Source of the DNA: Paramyrothecium sp. XJ0827
Lineage: Eukaryota; Ascomycota; Sordariomycetes; Hypocreales; Stachybotryaceae
Length of the DNA: 64,000 bases
Reading direction: 5' to 3'
Assembly: GCA_020881915.1 (NCBI GenBank)
Contig: JAJFPB010000009.1
Location: forward strand, 1,674,001-1,738,000
How positions within the stretch are numbered: the stretch's first letter is position 1; each line of letters starts with the position of its first letter. The notes under the pieces are model-generated. The model ran no database searches, was not told the DNA's origin, and was given only the letters and a program-made list of their open reading frames with translations. Made by a program: the position numbers and the translations under genes. Shown here piece after piece: positions 44,202 to 55,449 of the stretch.

Positions 44202-45260
44202 TCAAATCCCTCTGCTCTCCAGGAGCCATCTCATGCCATTGAGGAGATCCTGGTAGAAGTCACGGCTTCGCTGCAAGTGTGGCCAATTGGTCCAAAACAT
44301 GTGCCCGAATCCTTCGTACAAGTGCAGCTTCGTCGGGACATTCCACTCCTGCGACAGAACCTTTTCGTAGATGAGAGCATGGTCTCGTATCGGATCCAGC
44401 CCGCCGACCTGGAAGAATGATCTGGGAAAGGGCCCAAGGGTTTTGTCTTGGACGGCTGTGTGATTGGGGTACCACTCTTGTGCGAATGGTGAGAATAGAT
44501 GAGACCTGATATCCACCTTGATCACATCAGTGACAAAGCTGGGCGTGATCCAATCTTCCGGTCCTTCTGCCAATTGCGGGATCACCGGGTCAACGTTGTT
44601 TGACCACATGCTTGTGAACTCGGCTCGATACTTGTCCGGGACCAGCTCTGGAGGGAGCAGAAAGGGCGCGCTGAGCCATTGGCCTGTCAGCGGTGGGTTC
44701 AGGCGCTCCCGGCGCGAGAGATGGACCAGGACGGCCGCAATGTTGCTCCCAGCCGATGAGCCACCGACGATGAAACCTTTGGAAGGATCAGCGCCGAGCT
44801 GGGCGGCGTTGCGTGCGGCCCAGCGAAGGACATCCCAGCAGTCCAGGACCCCAGCGGGGAAGGGGTGCTCCGGGGCAAGTCGATATTCTGGATTAAGACA
44901 GACAGCACCAAAATCGCGCGCAAATAGCCTTGCATTGGAGTCCTCGTCGGTGCGGTCGCCCATGGCCCAGCCGCCCTCGTGGAAGAGCACAATCAGCGGA
45001 CGCCCCTCGGCGGACCCCGCATCTCCGGCTGGCCGGTAGTGCACGACAGGGATTTGAAAGCCGTCTCGGCTCTCGACGGCAATCTCGCGCTCCTCGACTT
45101 CAGGTATGGGAGCCGGGACGGGGAGGAGGTGTCTGACTTCGTCCAGGTGTTTGGTCCGAGGTTCGCGCGACTCGGGGGCGAAGGGCAGTGCCGGGACGGG
45201 CCGAGCAGCCACGGCCTCCTCCAACGCGGGGTCTCTTCTGGGAGGGTTTGAGCTGGCCAT
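44202..45260 (-). CDS. Alpha/beta hydrolase of the hormone-sensitive-lipase group
   Basis: Single exon, 352 residues from the ATG at 45260. The oxyanion motif reads LFHEGGW (HGG type with an inserted Glu), followed by CLNPEYRLAPEHPFP and the nucleophile elbow GGSSAGSN. The acid lies in VGGLDPIRD and the catalytic His in YEGFGHMFW. The protein has no signal peptide, so it should be cytosolic. The family hydrolyses esters and lactones of small molecules. It sits between the sulfotransferase-like gene and the MFS pump, all on the minus strand, a layout seen in detoxification and secondary-metabolite clusters. Confidence 0.87.
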   Translation of the reverse strand: MASSNPPRRDPALEEAVAARPVPALPFAPESREPRTKHLDEVRHLLPVPAPIPEVEEREIAVESRDGFQIPVVHYRPAGDAGSAEGRPLIVLFHEGGWAMGDRTDEDSNARLFARDFGAVCLNPEYRLAPEHPFPAGVLDCWDVLRWAARNAAQLGADPSKGFIVGGSSAGSNIAAVLVHLSRRERLNPPLTGQWLSAPFLLPPELVPDKYRAEFTSMWSNNVDPVIPQLAEGPEDWITPSFVTDVIKVDIRSHLFSPFAQEWYPNHTAVQDKTLGPFPRSFFQVGGLDPIRDHALIYEKVLSQEWNVPTKLHLYEGFGHMFWTNWPHLQRSRDFYQDLLNGMRWLLESRGI

Positions 45261-45640
45261 CTTGAGGATCTGGGTGGTTTGCACGAATAAGATTGCAACA
45301 ACGGAGGATTGATACCACAGGTGGGAGATGACGAGTCGTAGTTCGCATGCATTCGGAGCTTCTCTAATCCGACCAGCTGCGGCGGGGTCCGAACAATGAC
45401 TAAAGAAGGCCAATTTGCCGTATAGGGTTTCATGAGAAACAGAAGTCTATATGGTTCCAGTTCACAATGTCACATGATTTCAAGTATCAAAACTGAATGA
45501 GTTGATTCGGTTTTCGAATAGTATAAAGGGGAAATAAGTACATGATCACAGCTCCGGTCACTCTGCCGCGCTGCGTAATTTGCATCGCCGCCCACGGACC
45601 GCACTCAATCATGTTATGGAACACTCCTTGAACACCTTAT
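45261..45640. other. Intergenic region
   Basis: Promoter of the hydrolase and 3' flank of the MFS gene; nothing else seen. Confidence 0.5.
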
Positions 45641-47505
45641 CTATGCAGACTCCTCTTTGGAGACGTCTTTCCTGACGCTCCGCCACTCCAAAGAACCTGC
45701 GCCGATAATCGCGAGGCAGATGAGAACAAGGCCCACCAGAAACACATGGCGAAGTGATTCGTTGTACGCCAACAGGACTGCTGGCTTGATGGCCGACGGC
45801 AGATTCACCAGAGAAGTAGCTCCGGTATCCAAGATCGTCTCCGGGTCCAAGCCCTCAAGAGATGAGAGTCGCTGCAGCAGCTGGTTGCTCAGTACGTTTT
45901 GTGCCACGGAGACGAAGATTGCGCCCCCAAGCAGCTGGCAGAAGAGCATCAACGAAATTCCGATGGACACGTCTTCCCTTGGGAGGACAGTCTGCGCAGC
46001 AAGGTTCGGCGCCTGCATCGCACAGCCCATGCCGAATCCGTACAAGATCTGGTATCCAATCCACCGGGGACTGGGCGTGTCCACCTGCAAGGTGTACAGC
46101 AAACCACCACCAACAGCCATAATACAGATACCAACAATCATGAATGGAGTGTAGTAACCGATTCGGCGGACAAGTGCACCCGTCACTATTGAGGCCACAA
46201 CGATCGAGAGCATTGTCGGGAGGAAGCGGATGCCCGACTCTACAGCTGACACGCCCTGGATGCCTTGGAACCAGACGGGAATATAATAAGCTGTCCGAAA
46301 ATTAGCAAGGAACACGCACGACGCAGTAAGTGAGACTGACCAAAGATCATGAGCTGGCCACCCACACAGATTGTTCCAAAGGCGCCCGCGAGAATGCTAC
46401 GCTGCTTGACAATCCTAGGAGGGACGGTGGCTGTCTTGGGCAAGAATGTTTGCACCAAGACGAAGCCTATCAAGAGCACGCCAGCTACGGTGAGAAGAGC
46501 AATTATTCTGCCGCTTTTCCACTATAAGTATGTTAGCATCCCAACCGGCTCTTGGGCCAATGTCGAACATACAGAGTAAGTAGAGCCGCCCCACTGAAGG
46601 GCAAGGATCAAGCAGACGCATCCAGGAACAATCATCAAGGTGCCATAAACGTCCAGTTGGGCAAGTTTCTCCTTCAATGGAAGCTTTGTCGTGTCCCGGT
46701 CGGGAATCTGCAATAGGAAGTAGACGGCCACCGCGGCCACTCCACCCAGAGGCAAGTTGATGTAGAAGCACCACCTCCACGTTGCGTTTGTTGTCAAAGC
46801 GCCTCCCAGTAAGGGCCCAACGACCGATGAGATTCCGAAAACAGCAGCAAAAAGTCCTTGATACATGGGGCGTTTGTGAAGGGGCACCGCGTAAACGATG
46901 ACGACGATCTAACAGAAGGACTCATTGTCAGCATCAAGATCACTCGGAGCATGGTCGAGGATCGACTTACAGCACCGCTCTGGATTCCCGCCGCGCCAAG
47001 TCCGGCAATGGCTCGGCCGGCAATAAAAGCAATCGAGTTGGGAGCTGCTCCCGACACGGTTGAACCCAGCTCAAAGAGCAGAAGCGCACCCAGGAAAGAG
47101 CCTTTGACGCTGAAAAAGGTGTAAATCTTTCCAAACATGAGTAGGGACGAACACTGCAGCAGCAGAAAGGCCGAGCCATACCAGCCAATGTCATTGACTG
47201 AATGGAATTCGTCTGTGATTTTCGGTATAGCAGTGACAACAATCAAGCGATCCTGGATGAATGTGAGTGCGATTCGTCAATCTCGGAGCAGTTGCACAAA
47301 CCAATGAAGTTAAGAACATGCACAAAAACGTGGAGATGAGTATAAGGGCGAGTCTCAGGCCGGAGGGATAGTTCGCAGCATCTTGTCGGGACGTGTCTTG
47401 GGCTTCCTTCTCCGTCACACTTTCGGGCTTGGAAATCGAGGTGATAACAGACTCAGATCCATCAGCAACTTGAGCTGGGTGATTGGATGGCCGCTGATGA
47501 GCCAT
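45641..47505 (-). CDS. MFS efflux transporter, 14-helix drug:proton antiporter type
   Basis: Five exons, 47505..47302, 47252..46971, 46908..46573, 46521..46341 and 46290..45641, all in phase, 550 residues. The cytoplasmic N-terminus of about 50 residues is Ser/Glu-rich. Membrane helices begin at [19 protein letters not shown]. Motifs of the DHA2 group are present: [17 protein letters not shown] in helix 1 (splice-joined), [18 protein letters not shown], and motif C in [32 protein letters not shown]. The length and order fit 14 helices and plasma-membrane export of toxins or drugs. It is divergent from a Zn2Cys6 regulator 632 bp away, a frequent pairing in which the regulator controls the pump. 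Confidence 0.92.
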
Positions 47506-48137
47506 GGTAAACAGAAAATGTTGACTAATTAGGTCTCTAGAGACTAGGTATAGTGATGGAAGGGTTCAAGTATTCGAGAGTAAAGTTGTGCGAATATAGG
47601 GTAGCCGGAGATGCAGGTAACGGAGCTGATGCAATGAAAGGAGCAATGCAAAAGAGCATGCAGACTTCTCGGGTTTTAAGCAGAATTGAAAAGATGCCAA
47701 TAGTACGAGATTTCGTGGAAACAACACTCTTCTCGGGATTGACGTTGACCGTCATTGGCCAAGCCATTGAATGAAAGCTGTCGCTTCTCTGATTGTCGGC
47801 CCCGGCGCAATGCCCTCAGCAGTCTCGGGCCCGAGATATCTATATTTGGTTAGACAATGATGATACTGAGGACCACAACCAATCACAGCTCGATGGCTGG
47901 ATGGGTGGGTACATTTAGCTCCATCCGGGACGGGAATGATCATGCCATTTGAGGATCCGAAGCCCCCGAAGCCACATTGTTGTAACTTGGATCATCTCTC
48001 CTGGCCCCTGGCCTCTTAAATGCTCTTCATCCTTGATCTTCAGGCTTACGAGAACGTAAGTGAATTATTTGTGTACCACCCGGGGCATGTTCATTCCGAC
48101 CAGCCTTGTAACCGACATCCGTGATTCATGATTCAGC
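47506..48137. promoter_or_regulatory. Shared divergent promoter, MFS pump / Zn2Cys6 regulator
   Basis: 632 bp between divergent start codons. It contains CGG- and CCG-bearing stretches (for example CCCGG near 47,800-47,830 and 48,080) that could be Zn2Cys6 sites, but I see no convincing paired triplet with fixed spacing. Confidence 0.45.
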
Positions 48138-50234
48138 ATGGGAACATCCCCATCCCCACCACCGCCGGTCCATCAGAAGCACGCATGCACCATCTGCGCT
48201 CGCCGAAAAATAAAATGCAACAGGGTCGTTCCATGCTCCAACTGCGTCAAGGCCAACTCGCAATGCACATACGAGACACCGGCAGCGCCTCGGCCGCGGA
48301 AGAGGGCCGCCGACGAAGACCTCATCGCACGACTGACGCAGTATGAGGAACTAATGCGGAAGCACAATGTCGACTTCACTCCTTACGCTCAAACATGGGT
48401 GCCTCTCGAGTTTGAGCCACCGCCAAAGCAAAGTAGAAGCGACAGCTTCGTGTCCCTAATGCCCATGTCCGTGCCTTTTCGCCCCGAGCCAAGCGAACAG
48501 CCGGCCAGAACGATAGTTCAGTCAAATGGACAGTAAGAGGACCAGAAAGTAACCCCACGGGCGGAATTGCCACTAAGCCGAGCTTTAGATGTCTTTGGTC
48601 AAACTTGAATCCAGAGGTGCGTATCAATGTTGATATTTTCTCTCCCAACATGAGCTAACCTGTCACTCTAGCTCAAGTTTCCACCCATGCAGACGTTTTA
48701 CGCCGATGACAACCCTTCTGTGGTGACTGAGATGCCTCTCCATCAGCTAGCATGCAGCACCCAGTCAGATCTCAAAGATATGCACCCTCAACCAAAACAC
48801 ATCTACCAGTTCTGGCAGATCTTTGTTGAGCGAGTCAATCCGCTCCTGAAGTTCGTCCACGTTCCCTCCCTTCAACAACGCGTACTCGACGCCTCCTGGA
48901 GCCCGGCCGATGCCACGAAACCCCTCGCGGCTACAATGTTTTGTGTTTACACGTTAGCCGTGTCGACAGTCTCTGCGGAAGAATGTCTAGCTGCTTTTGG
49001 CGAAGAAATGAATGTGCTCTTGGCACGTTTTCGAAAAGCATCATTCCAAGCACTCATCGAGGTCGACTTTTTGACTACAAGGGACTTCGAGGTCCTTCAA
49101 GCGCTGGTTTTGTTTCTATTCGCGGCCCCAGACTCTGACTTGACATCCACCCTCACGGGCGCCGCCATCCGAATTGGCCAGAAGATGGGTCTACACTTGG
49201 ACAAGACAGACGCAAAAGTTTCAGTTTTGGAGAAAGAGTTGCGTGTCCGCCTATGGTGGCATGTGAACGGACTTGACGCCAGGGTACGCTCGCAAAAGTG
49301 CCAAGGGATGAGAAACCCGCCGCCAGATACCGAATTCGGCGACGTACGTCTTCCTTTCAATGTCAATGACACGGACCTGCATCCAGACATGGCTGGGCCC
49401 CCACGTGAACATGTTGGTCCAACAGAAATGGTCGCCGTCTTAATGAAATTCGAAATCTACAACTGGTATCGCACATCGTCCATCGCAAATAAGCTGTTTG
49501 CAGCCATTGCGCAGCGCCCGACGAATAGTACGTCTGTAAAGCTGGCAGACGAGGCCATTCAGGAGATGCAATCAGTCTACCACGAAAAGTTTACACGTCA
49601 CCTGGACCTGAGCATCCCTCTGCATAGATTGACGAATGCCATGGCGAAGTTGAGCATAGCTCGCATGCGATATAAAATCTACCACCCCCGTGGAAAAGCT
49701 GCCGCCAGTGACGGCGAAGGCCACGCAACACAGCGGGAAAGCGATGTTGTTTTCAGTTCGGCCGTGACGTGGTTGGAGATGGTGGATGTTGCCATGCAGA
49801 GCGGCTTCTCACGGCACATAATTGCCCACTTCACGAGTATGGCTACGGTGGATGCTTACATCTACGCCATCAGTGAGCTTCGCCGACGGACTTCTGGGGA
49901 TGAGGTTGCCCTTGCGTGGAAGCTGGTGGAGACTCTTTACAGCCGTCACCCACGACTGATTGACGATACGAGCAATAAGTTCTTCACTGCCCTCGGTGAG
50001 CTGACCTTGGATGCTTGGGAAGCCCGCAGGAATGCCCTGATGCGTAGTCCTGCGATGAAGGGAAGCGATATGACTCCGCAGTTCATTCAATTCTTGTGGC
50101 GCAAAAGACAGGGTGGCATCAATAATGTCGTCCAGGAACAGATGGTCTCGGACGAGAACAGCCTGGAAAGTCTTGAGTTGCCGGTTGACCTTCCTCTAGA
50201 TTGGGATTACTGGAACGACTTCCTCCGCCTATGA
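48138..50234 (+). CDS. Zn2Cys6 transcription factor
   Basis: Three exons, 48138..48532, 48589..48616 and 48672..50234, give 661 residues. The second is a 28-nt micro-exon; it is supported because a 56-nt GTAAGA-to-TTTAG intron and a 55-nt intron with a GCTAAC branch site restore the expected SNGQ-CLWSNLNPE-LKFPP sequence, while the unspliced frame stops at 48,536. The DNA-binding cluster is near the N-terminus: CTICARRKIKCNRVVPCSNC and CTYE (residues about 17-44). A short coiled linker follows, then the fungal transcription-factor middle domain (HPQPKHIYQFWQIFVERVNP; RVRLWWHVNGLD-like segment LRVRLWWHVNGLDARV). A nuclear regulator. Its position opposite the MFS gene suggests control of the transporter and perhaps the neighbouring hydrolase. 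Confidence 0.88.
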
Positions 50235-51118
50235 GGCAAGATTGGTAAAGGTATCACACTGTATGTATTCATAAATCAATTACCATAAGAATATTCACAG
50301 GAAATATGAACTAATAGCGAACGACTTTCTTTCAACTTTTAGGTTATTTGACAGAATTTCCTTATAGCAATCTCCTTGACTCATCTTGCCTAGTGATAAG
50401 AGAGTTACGAGATAAAAGAGGCTAGATTCCGGAGACAAGGCTTTGTGTGATCCCCCGGTACTCAACGGAGCTGGGGCGACTTTCTCTGAGCAACTTGCCG
50501 ATGAGGAAGGCGTGAACTACTCATATCACGACTTTGTAACGACCGAAGAGTCCATTTGCGATAACTACATCGATTTGTACTTTGCAAGACCTACACTGAA
50601 GATTAGGTGGACAAGAGAAGGATACCTGAATGACCTGCAAATTGTCATGGACGGCGAAGAAAACGAGAGCCTTGACCGAGGTGCTGATATCGAGTGGGAT
50701 ACGGTGGACACCGTTGAAATCGCAGAGCACGACTGGCTTGCCGGCTTCGTCGTCACAAGTCGCGAACTTAGGCCACCAGGACGACGAATGTCTTTCCGCG
50801 AGAATGTCTCTTTACCAAACGCGCGCCAATACAACCCAGTTGTACTATTTTGATCATGTTGACCAGTACCAGGGCTTGAACCGTAACTCCTACTCGTGTG
50901 CGTTGAACATGTTCGGAGCCCCATGAATTGACTGACGCTATAGTTTTAATCGAAACTCACGGCTAAAATATGGCAAGGTTAAACCTCAGATCAGATTATG
51001 GCGTATCTCAGTTCTAGTGCGTCCCATGACTCCGTCTTCAGCTTCTTCTTGGTGTAAGTTTATCAACAATCGGTCCATCTTGTAGCCGAGCTACCATGAC
51101 ACCTGTTGCACGCGTATG
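50235..51118. other. Intergenic region with an orphan frame
   Basis: Apart from the possible gene remnant at 50443-50853, described separately, nothing is recognised. Left part AT-rich. Confidence 0.4.
50443..50853 (+). pseudogene. Orphan open frame, possible gene remnant
   Basis: A frame of about 137 codons with normal coding-like composition (acidic, with IEWDTVDTVEIAEHDW and GFVVTSREL) but no ATG near its beginning; the first in-frame ATG comes only at about 50,647. I recognise no family. It could be the internal exon of a decayed gene. Confidence 0.25.
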
Positions 51119-51976
51119 CTAGTCTTGCCATGATTCATCATGGCTTGGATATGATTCCTTGATCACCTTTTGTATTTCCGACAAACAAGCCTTCTTGTCG
51201 AATTGCTCCAGTTCTTGGCCCTCCCTCTCAGGCCAGCCATGTTGGCGCCAAATTTGCTGCACGTGCGGGCGCAGGCCGTCCGAGTCCTGGCCACCAGCCC
51301 AGATGTCTACCACAGTTCGCTTGCTGAGGGGAATGAAATTGAGCTTGAGGAATTGCCGCTTGAGAACCTTGAAGAAGTCGGGAACAGACCAAACCCCCCC
51401 ATCGGCACGCCAATCTTGCTCGTTCTCCGGTGCCCACTCAGAGAAATCGTCTTCAATCGTTTCGATGAATTCACCGTCATCCTCAAAGTTGACTCGTACC
51501 TCTCCTGGGCATTCTATCCAGTGCACGATGCCTAACTCGGTATCGAGCAAGAAGATGGGGTGGTCCTCGTGGCCGTTGTACGTGAGGCCAACGACATGCG
51601 CGGGAACGTCCTCGTAAATGACTCCACCCTCGGTACATAATTTAAGGCCGTTAAGTTCGTCGTCGTCGTCCTCGGCCTCGCTCTCAGAGAAGTTGGCGTG
51701 TCGGAAGTCCGCCAAATAACAATAGGCAGCACCTTGGGGCTGGTCCGAGTAGTTTTCGCCAGCTTTGATGTAGGGGAGATGGCGTAGTAGCTCAATGACC
51801 TCGTCCGTCTTGCCCATGCCCTGGAACCCCTTGGCAGTGATGCTGGGCCATCCGCCGGCGGGCGGCTCGACAACACAAGCCTCATCGAGATACATCTTCG
51901 TCAGGAAGTGGTAGTAATCTCGGACCGCCTCGATGGTCTCCTCGCGCGAGTAAATTACCTCATCGAGTCCCGGCAT
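51119..51976 (-). CDS. Conserved hypothetical cytosolic protein
   Basis: Single exon, 285 residues from the ATG at 51976; the frame extends 41 codons upstream without another ATG. The protein is acidic, with no signal peptide or membrane helix. Readable blocks are a helical N-terminus (EETIEAVRDYYHFLTKMYLDE), GGWPSITAKGFQGMGKTDEVIELLRHLPYI, an acidic loop rich in Asp and Glu, a beta-rich centre (IFLLDTELGIVHWIECPGEV) and a C-terminal region with FFKVLKRQFLKLNFIPL. The order resembles fungal proteins of unknown function with a SMI1/KNR4-like flavour, but I would not assign that family. GMGKT is not a Walker A motif because it lacks the preceding glycine spacing. Confidence 0.7.
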   Translation of the reverse strand: MPGLDEVIYSREETIEAVRDYYHFLTKMYLDEACVVEPPAGGWPSITAKGFQGMGKTDEVIELLRHLPYIKAGENYSDQPQGAAYCYLADFRHANFSESEAEDDDDELNGLKLCTEGGVIYEDVPAHVVGLTYNGHEDHPIFLLDTELGIVHWIECPGEVRVNFEDDGEFIETIEDDFSEWAPENEQDWRADGGVWSVPDFFKVLKRQFLKLNFIPLSKRTVVDIWAGGQDSDGLRPHVQQIWRQHGWPEREGQELEQFDKKACLSEIQKVIKESYPSHDESWQD

Positions 51977-52774
51977 TTTTCTGAACCTGAACACAGGCTT
52001 TGCTTTTTGTCTTCTGCGGTGGTTGGAAGAGACGGGTGGTCGACGCGAAACTGCTGGAAGAACTGTGGTCTTGCAGGAAGCCACCAAGTTATATAACAAA
52101 AGAAAAACAGGCTAAGAGAATGGTGTGGTAATCTATACTCATAGTGGTGCTACTGTCAAAGAAAACCTTGTCAGGATTGCAGGGCACGGCACGCGACGTG
52201 GTAAGCTTCTATATTGAGGATGGTACTGTCGTATTGTAGAAGGAGGCCACAGGATGCCCCTGCGGGCACACTATTGATCTCGTACATGCCCCACAACGAT
52301 GTTGGTAGCTGTACAACTCAACTGAGGAGGGTACATATTGGGGTCGTTGTGGAGCGGAGATGAAGAAAGGATTCCGCGGCTTGGCATATGTTCAAGGGTC
52401 ACGACCAACACTACTATGTACTAAAACCATAGCTCCTTTGTGGCTTAGGCACAGTGCCTTCAAATTGTGCTGTGAAATTATGTACATGCAAAACCAGTCC
52501 GCGCGTAGGGGTGCAAGCTAGGTTACGTCGGATAGGGATGAGCTGCGCCAGCTGCGTGTCGAGAGGGCTCCTCTGATTTACCTCTGTGACGAACAACTTG
52601 TGGCGTTTAAAAGCAGCCATGCTCGACTCGTCGTTGGGACCACCAGTTGCTTCCTGTTGGCTGGCATGCTCCACCTCCAAAACCACTCGTCCCTCCCCGT
52701 CAGCTCGCTTGTCCCCATGACGTGCAGGGGGCTTTCCATAAGGCCATTAGCATCTTCCACTGACCACGGTAGCA
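51977..52774. other. Intergenic region
   Basis: No gene seen. Confidence 0.5.
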
Positions 52775-53997
52775 CTAACAGTAAAAGTACCTAGTTAGTC
52801 TTCTGCAACGGCTCATCACATGGGGGTGGAATAAGCTTACCTGAACCACCAACCTTCACGGGTTCCCGCACCACCACGCTCACAGTTGTTCACCGCAAGC
52901 TTAAGGATCTCGTTGCACTGGGTTGTTGAAAGAGTTGCACCGGCACCGAAGTCATTACGAACCTCGAACTGGATCTTGTTCTCGCCAAAGGGAGCGTTAA
53001 AGCATCCGGTCTTGCGTTGTGCGGTAGCAAAACCACCGGTGCCGTCCCCGCTGGAGTTTCCGTCGCACCAGTTGCTAACCGCACTCAACGCGGCAGGCTT
53101 GTTATCGCCCCATGTCTTGCCGTTGCCGGCGCCACAAGTCGTCTGAGTTGCTGGTTGGAAACCGAGGGTACGCACGCAAACGTTAACATTGGCCCAGAGC
53201 CCAGAGCAAGGTGAGGTCACCGATGTATGCCATTGCACAATTCTATCAGCCCTAACGCTGTGTCTGGCGCCAATGCTAGCGCAGGTGTCACCCGACTTGA
53301 CGAAATAGAATCTTTCGCAGTTTCTCACCATACCCGACTGGATTGGTAAGGGGGTGCTCACTCCATTGCCAGTGCTTCTCGTGGATGATGGTCTTGTTGA
53401 CGATGTTGACCTCACTGTCGTTGTTGGCCTTATTGTGGTCCCTGGCATTCCGATAACCCCGACACAGACATTCACATTTGCCCAGAGGCCTGTGCAGTCC
53501 GATTTGATGGTCGGATTCCAAGCTTCGAGTTGCTGGAAAGTGATTTGATACTCGAAAGTGATTTCATCACAGTTTTGATTCGGCTTGACGAAGTGGAACT
53601 TGTTGCAGTTACGCACCATACCAAGCTGGGTCGGCAAGGGGGTCTGCACACCGTTGTCGACGCTGGCAGAGGAAGTGGTGGAGGGCCTTGTTGACGTCGC
53701 CCTGGATGTCGATGACGCACGTGTGGTTGTGGCAGGTAGAGCAGGCGGCTCGCCCGTCCATTCAACGCAGTACCACTGGCCGACTGCAAGAGAAGCACAA
53801 TTAACACCTGGATTGTAGCTGATAAATTGGGCCTCAGTGATGTCGAAGTTTCGCGCCATAGATGCGCAAGTGTCACCTGTGTTTGCTGGCCAGGTGAAGG
53901 TGCACTCTCGCTTGTGAAGAGCAGCAGCGCCGGCCCCAATGGCGAACTGGAGGGCAACTAGGCTTGGAAGAACATCCACAGCTCTGAGAAGAACCAT
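52775..53997 (-). CDS. Secreted protein with three LysM domains
   Basis: Two exons, 53997..52841 and 52790..52775, 390 residues; the short last exon follows a GTAAGC intron ending CTAACTAG and adds only RYFYC-type residues. Without splicing the protein ends at 52,837. A signal peptide is followed by LysM-type modules at about 32-80 (TWPANTGDTCASMARNF, YNPGVNC), 131-181 (FVKPNQNCDEI, WNPTIKSDC) and 227-277 (FVKSGDTCASI, CSGLWANVNVC), separated by Ser/Thr-rich linkers. The last 110 residues form a separate Cys-containing domain (GNGKTWGDNKPAALSAV, NEILKLAVNNCERGG) that I cannot name. LysM modules bind chitin fragments; in fungi such proteins hide chitin from host receptors or protect hyphae from chitinases. 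It is next to a chitinase of the killer-toxin type. Confidence 0.9.
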
Positions 53998-54783
53998 TGT
54001 GACACTTTTGCAAATAGCTGATCAAAGGCTCGAATTGTTTGGTGCTGTGAATGGTGCTATGAGAGGATTTTTCTCAACACTGGCTTTATATACATCAAGA
54101 AGGCCAACTCGACTTTCCTTTTTATTTTGCCTTCGCCTTCCTTCCGCCACAGGGGCGCATCTTGCCTGGAGCTAATTGGCCGGGCGTAATCATCCTGAAA
54201 TCAAATTGCACACCTGACCGAGCCTCGTATGACTTTCATGAACGTTGGCTTGGCTACAGACTATCGAAATTTACATCTGCATGTCGAACCTCTGTGCAGA
54301 TGCGTGTTAGCACTAACAGGTAAAAGAAAACCTCCATTTTGAACTTATCTCTGCATGATGTTCGAGCTGCATGATGACCAGGTCCAGGGTCCGGATTCGA
54401 TGGCCCCGTGTTCTCAAGCAAATTGGAAAGGATGTCACTGGGAGGGCGTGGTACGACCTAAGTTTTTGGCTTGAGAGCCGAGGGTAAAGGCTATGGCACG
54501 TACTTCTGGTTCATCAATTGGAGCGAAAGCTAGTCTCTGCTGGGAAGATGTTGCAGCCGGGTTGAGAAGTCAGAGCTAGAGAGCTCGAACACTTTTTGCG
54601 GAGAAAATGTGTCAATCACCAATCTCACATATCATTTCTGGATTTAGGAATACAAGATCTAGCCCACCCAGTAGAATGATTGAGTAGGCCACCTCTGATC
54701 TAAGTTATCGCCCGCCTTCCCACATCTGAACATGTCTCATGCTATAGCTACTTCGAATGCTGTTGATGCCTTCTCCCGCCTAT
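53998..54783. other. Intergenic region
   Basis: Promoter of the LysM gene at the left end; nothing else seen. Confidence 0.5.
54084..54093 (-). promoter_or_regulatory. TATA box of the LysM gene
   Basis: GTATATAAAG on the minus strand, about 90 bases upstream of the ATG at 53997. Confidence 0.6.
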
Positions 54784-55449
54784 TCACATCAAGATTCCCC
54801 CTCGTGCCCGCATAGCACCATTAACTTCTGGCACTTGTGTCGCTCCTACCATGCCTTCGGTTGGAACCGACCCAGGCCTTGCCGTTGTCGATGACGGCTT
54901 CAAAGCACCTGCATCAGCAGTTCCATGAGCCTCGGCGTGGCAAGCCGCGTACATGATGGTGATATTTAGCCAAGCGTCACCGCCTACCACCCCGTACATG
55001 GCATTAAACCATCCAATTGGGCACTCTTCCGCCAGAGACACGGCCGCGCTGCTATGTTCCGCCCACCAAGAAGACATAGCGCCGCCCCATGAAGAGATAT
55101 CCGAGACTAGAGGCTTAGGAGCGGCCGTCGGAAAGGCGCACCATTGCTCTTTAGACGGCCAGCAGGCATCGAATGCCTCGTCGCCAGCCGTTCGCGTGCA
55201 CGCGTCCACAACGCTGTCGGCGTAGCCATTCACGGCGTCAAGAAGGGCACCTGTCGGCCGAGGTGGATCAAAGTACTGCGTGAGATTTGCTACGACACAG
55301 TGCCAGTGGTCAGGTGGAAGATCTGTGGCTAGATCCGTAGGTAAAACAATCTTGTGAACAGTAGAGTCCGTCCATTCTTTCGCGAATGCCGATTTGGTGA
55401 AAAAGGCGAGCAGCATTGCGGCTCGAAGACCAGTGGATGGAGGCTTCAT
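54784..55449 (-). CDS. Small secreted protein of unknown function (DUF7735-like)
   Basis: Single exon, 221 residues from the ATG at 55449, which starts a signal peptide (LRAAMLLAFFTKSAFA). The mature part has five or six cysteines in a globular domain: HWHCVVANLTQYFDPPRPTG, CTRTAGDEAFDACWPSKEQWCAF, and EECPIGWFNAMYGVVGGDAWLN. A Ser/Thr-rich end follows. The phrase P(P/T)G followed by a helix and C..C..WC is typical of small fungal secreted proteins grouped as DUF7735; this assignment is tentative. Position between the LysM protein and the chitinase suggests a shared extracellular role. Confidence 0.7.
   Translation of the reverse strand: MKPPSTGLRAAMLLAFFTKSAFAKEWTDSTVHKIVLPTDLATDLPPDHWHCVVANLTQYFDPPRPTGALLDAVNGYADSVVDACTRTAGDEAFDACWPSKEQWCAFPTAAPKPLVSDISSWGGAMSSWWAEHSSAAVSLAEECPIGWFNAMYGVVGGDAWLNITIMYAACHAEAHGTADAGALKPSSTTARPGSVPTEGMVGATQVPEVNGAMRARGGILM

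Noticed and set aside
44518..45251. Plus-strand frames opposite the HSL-type hydrolase
   Set aside because: Antisense shadows of a GC-rich coding region; the hydrolase motifs on the minus strand are complete.
51750..51830. GMGKT in the hypothetical protein as a nucleotide-binding loop
   Set aside because: The spacing of a Walker A motif (GxxxxGK[ST]) is not met and no Walker B is visible.
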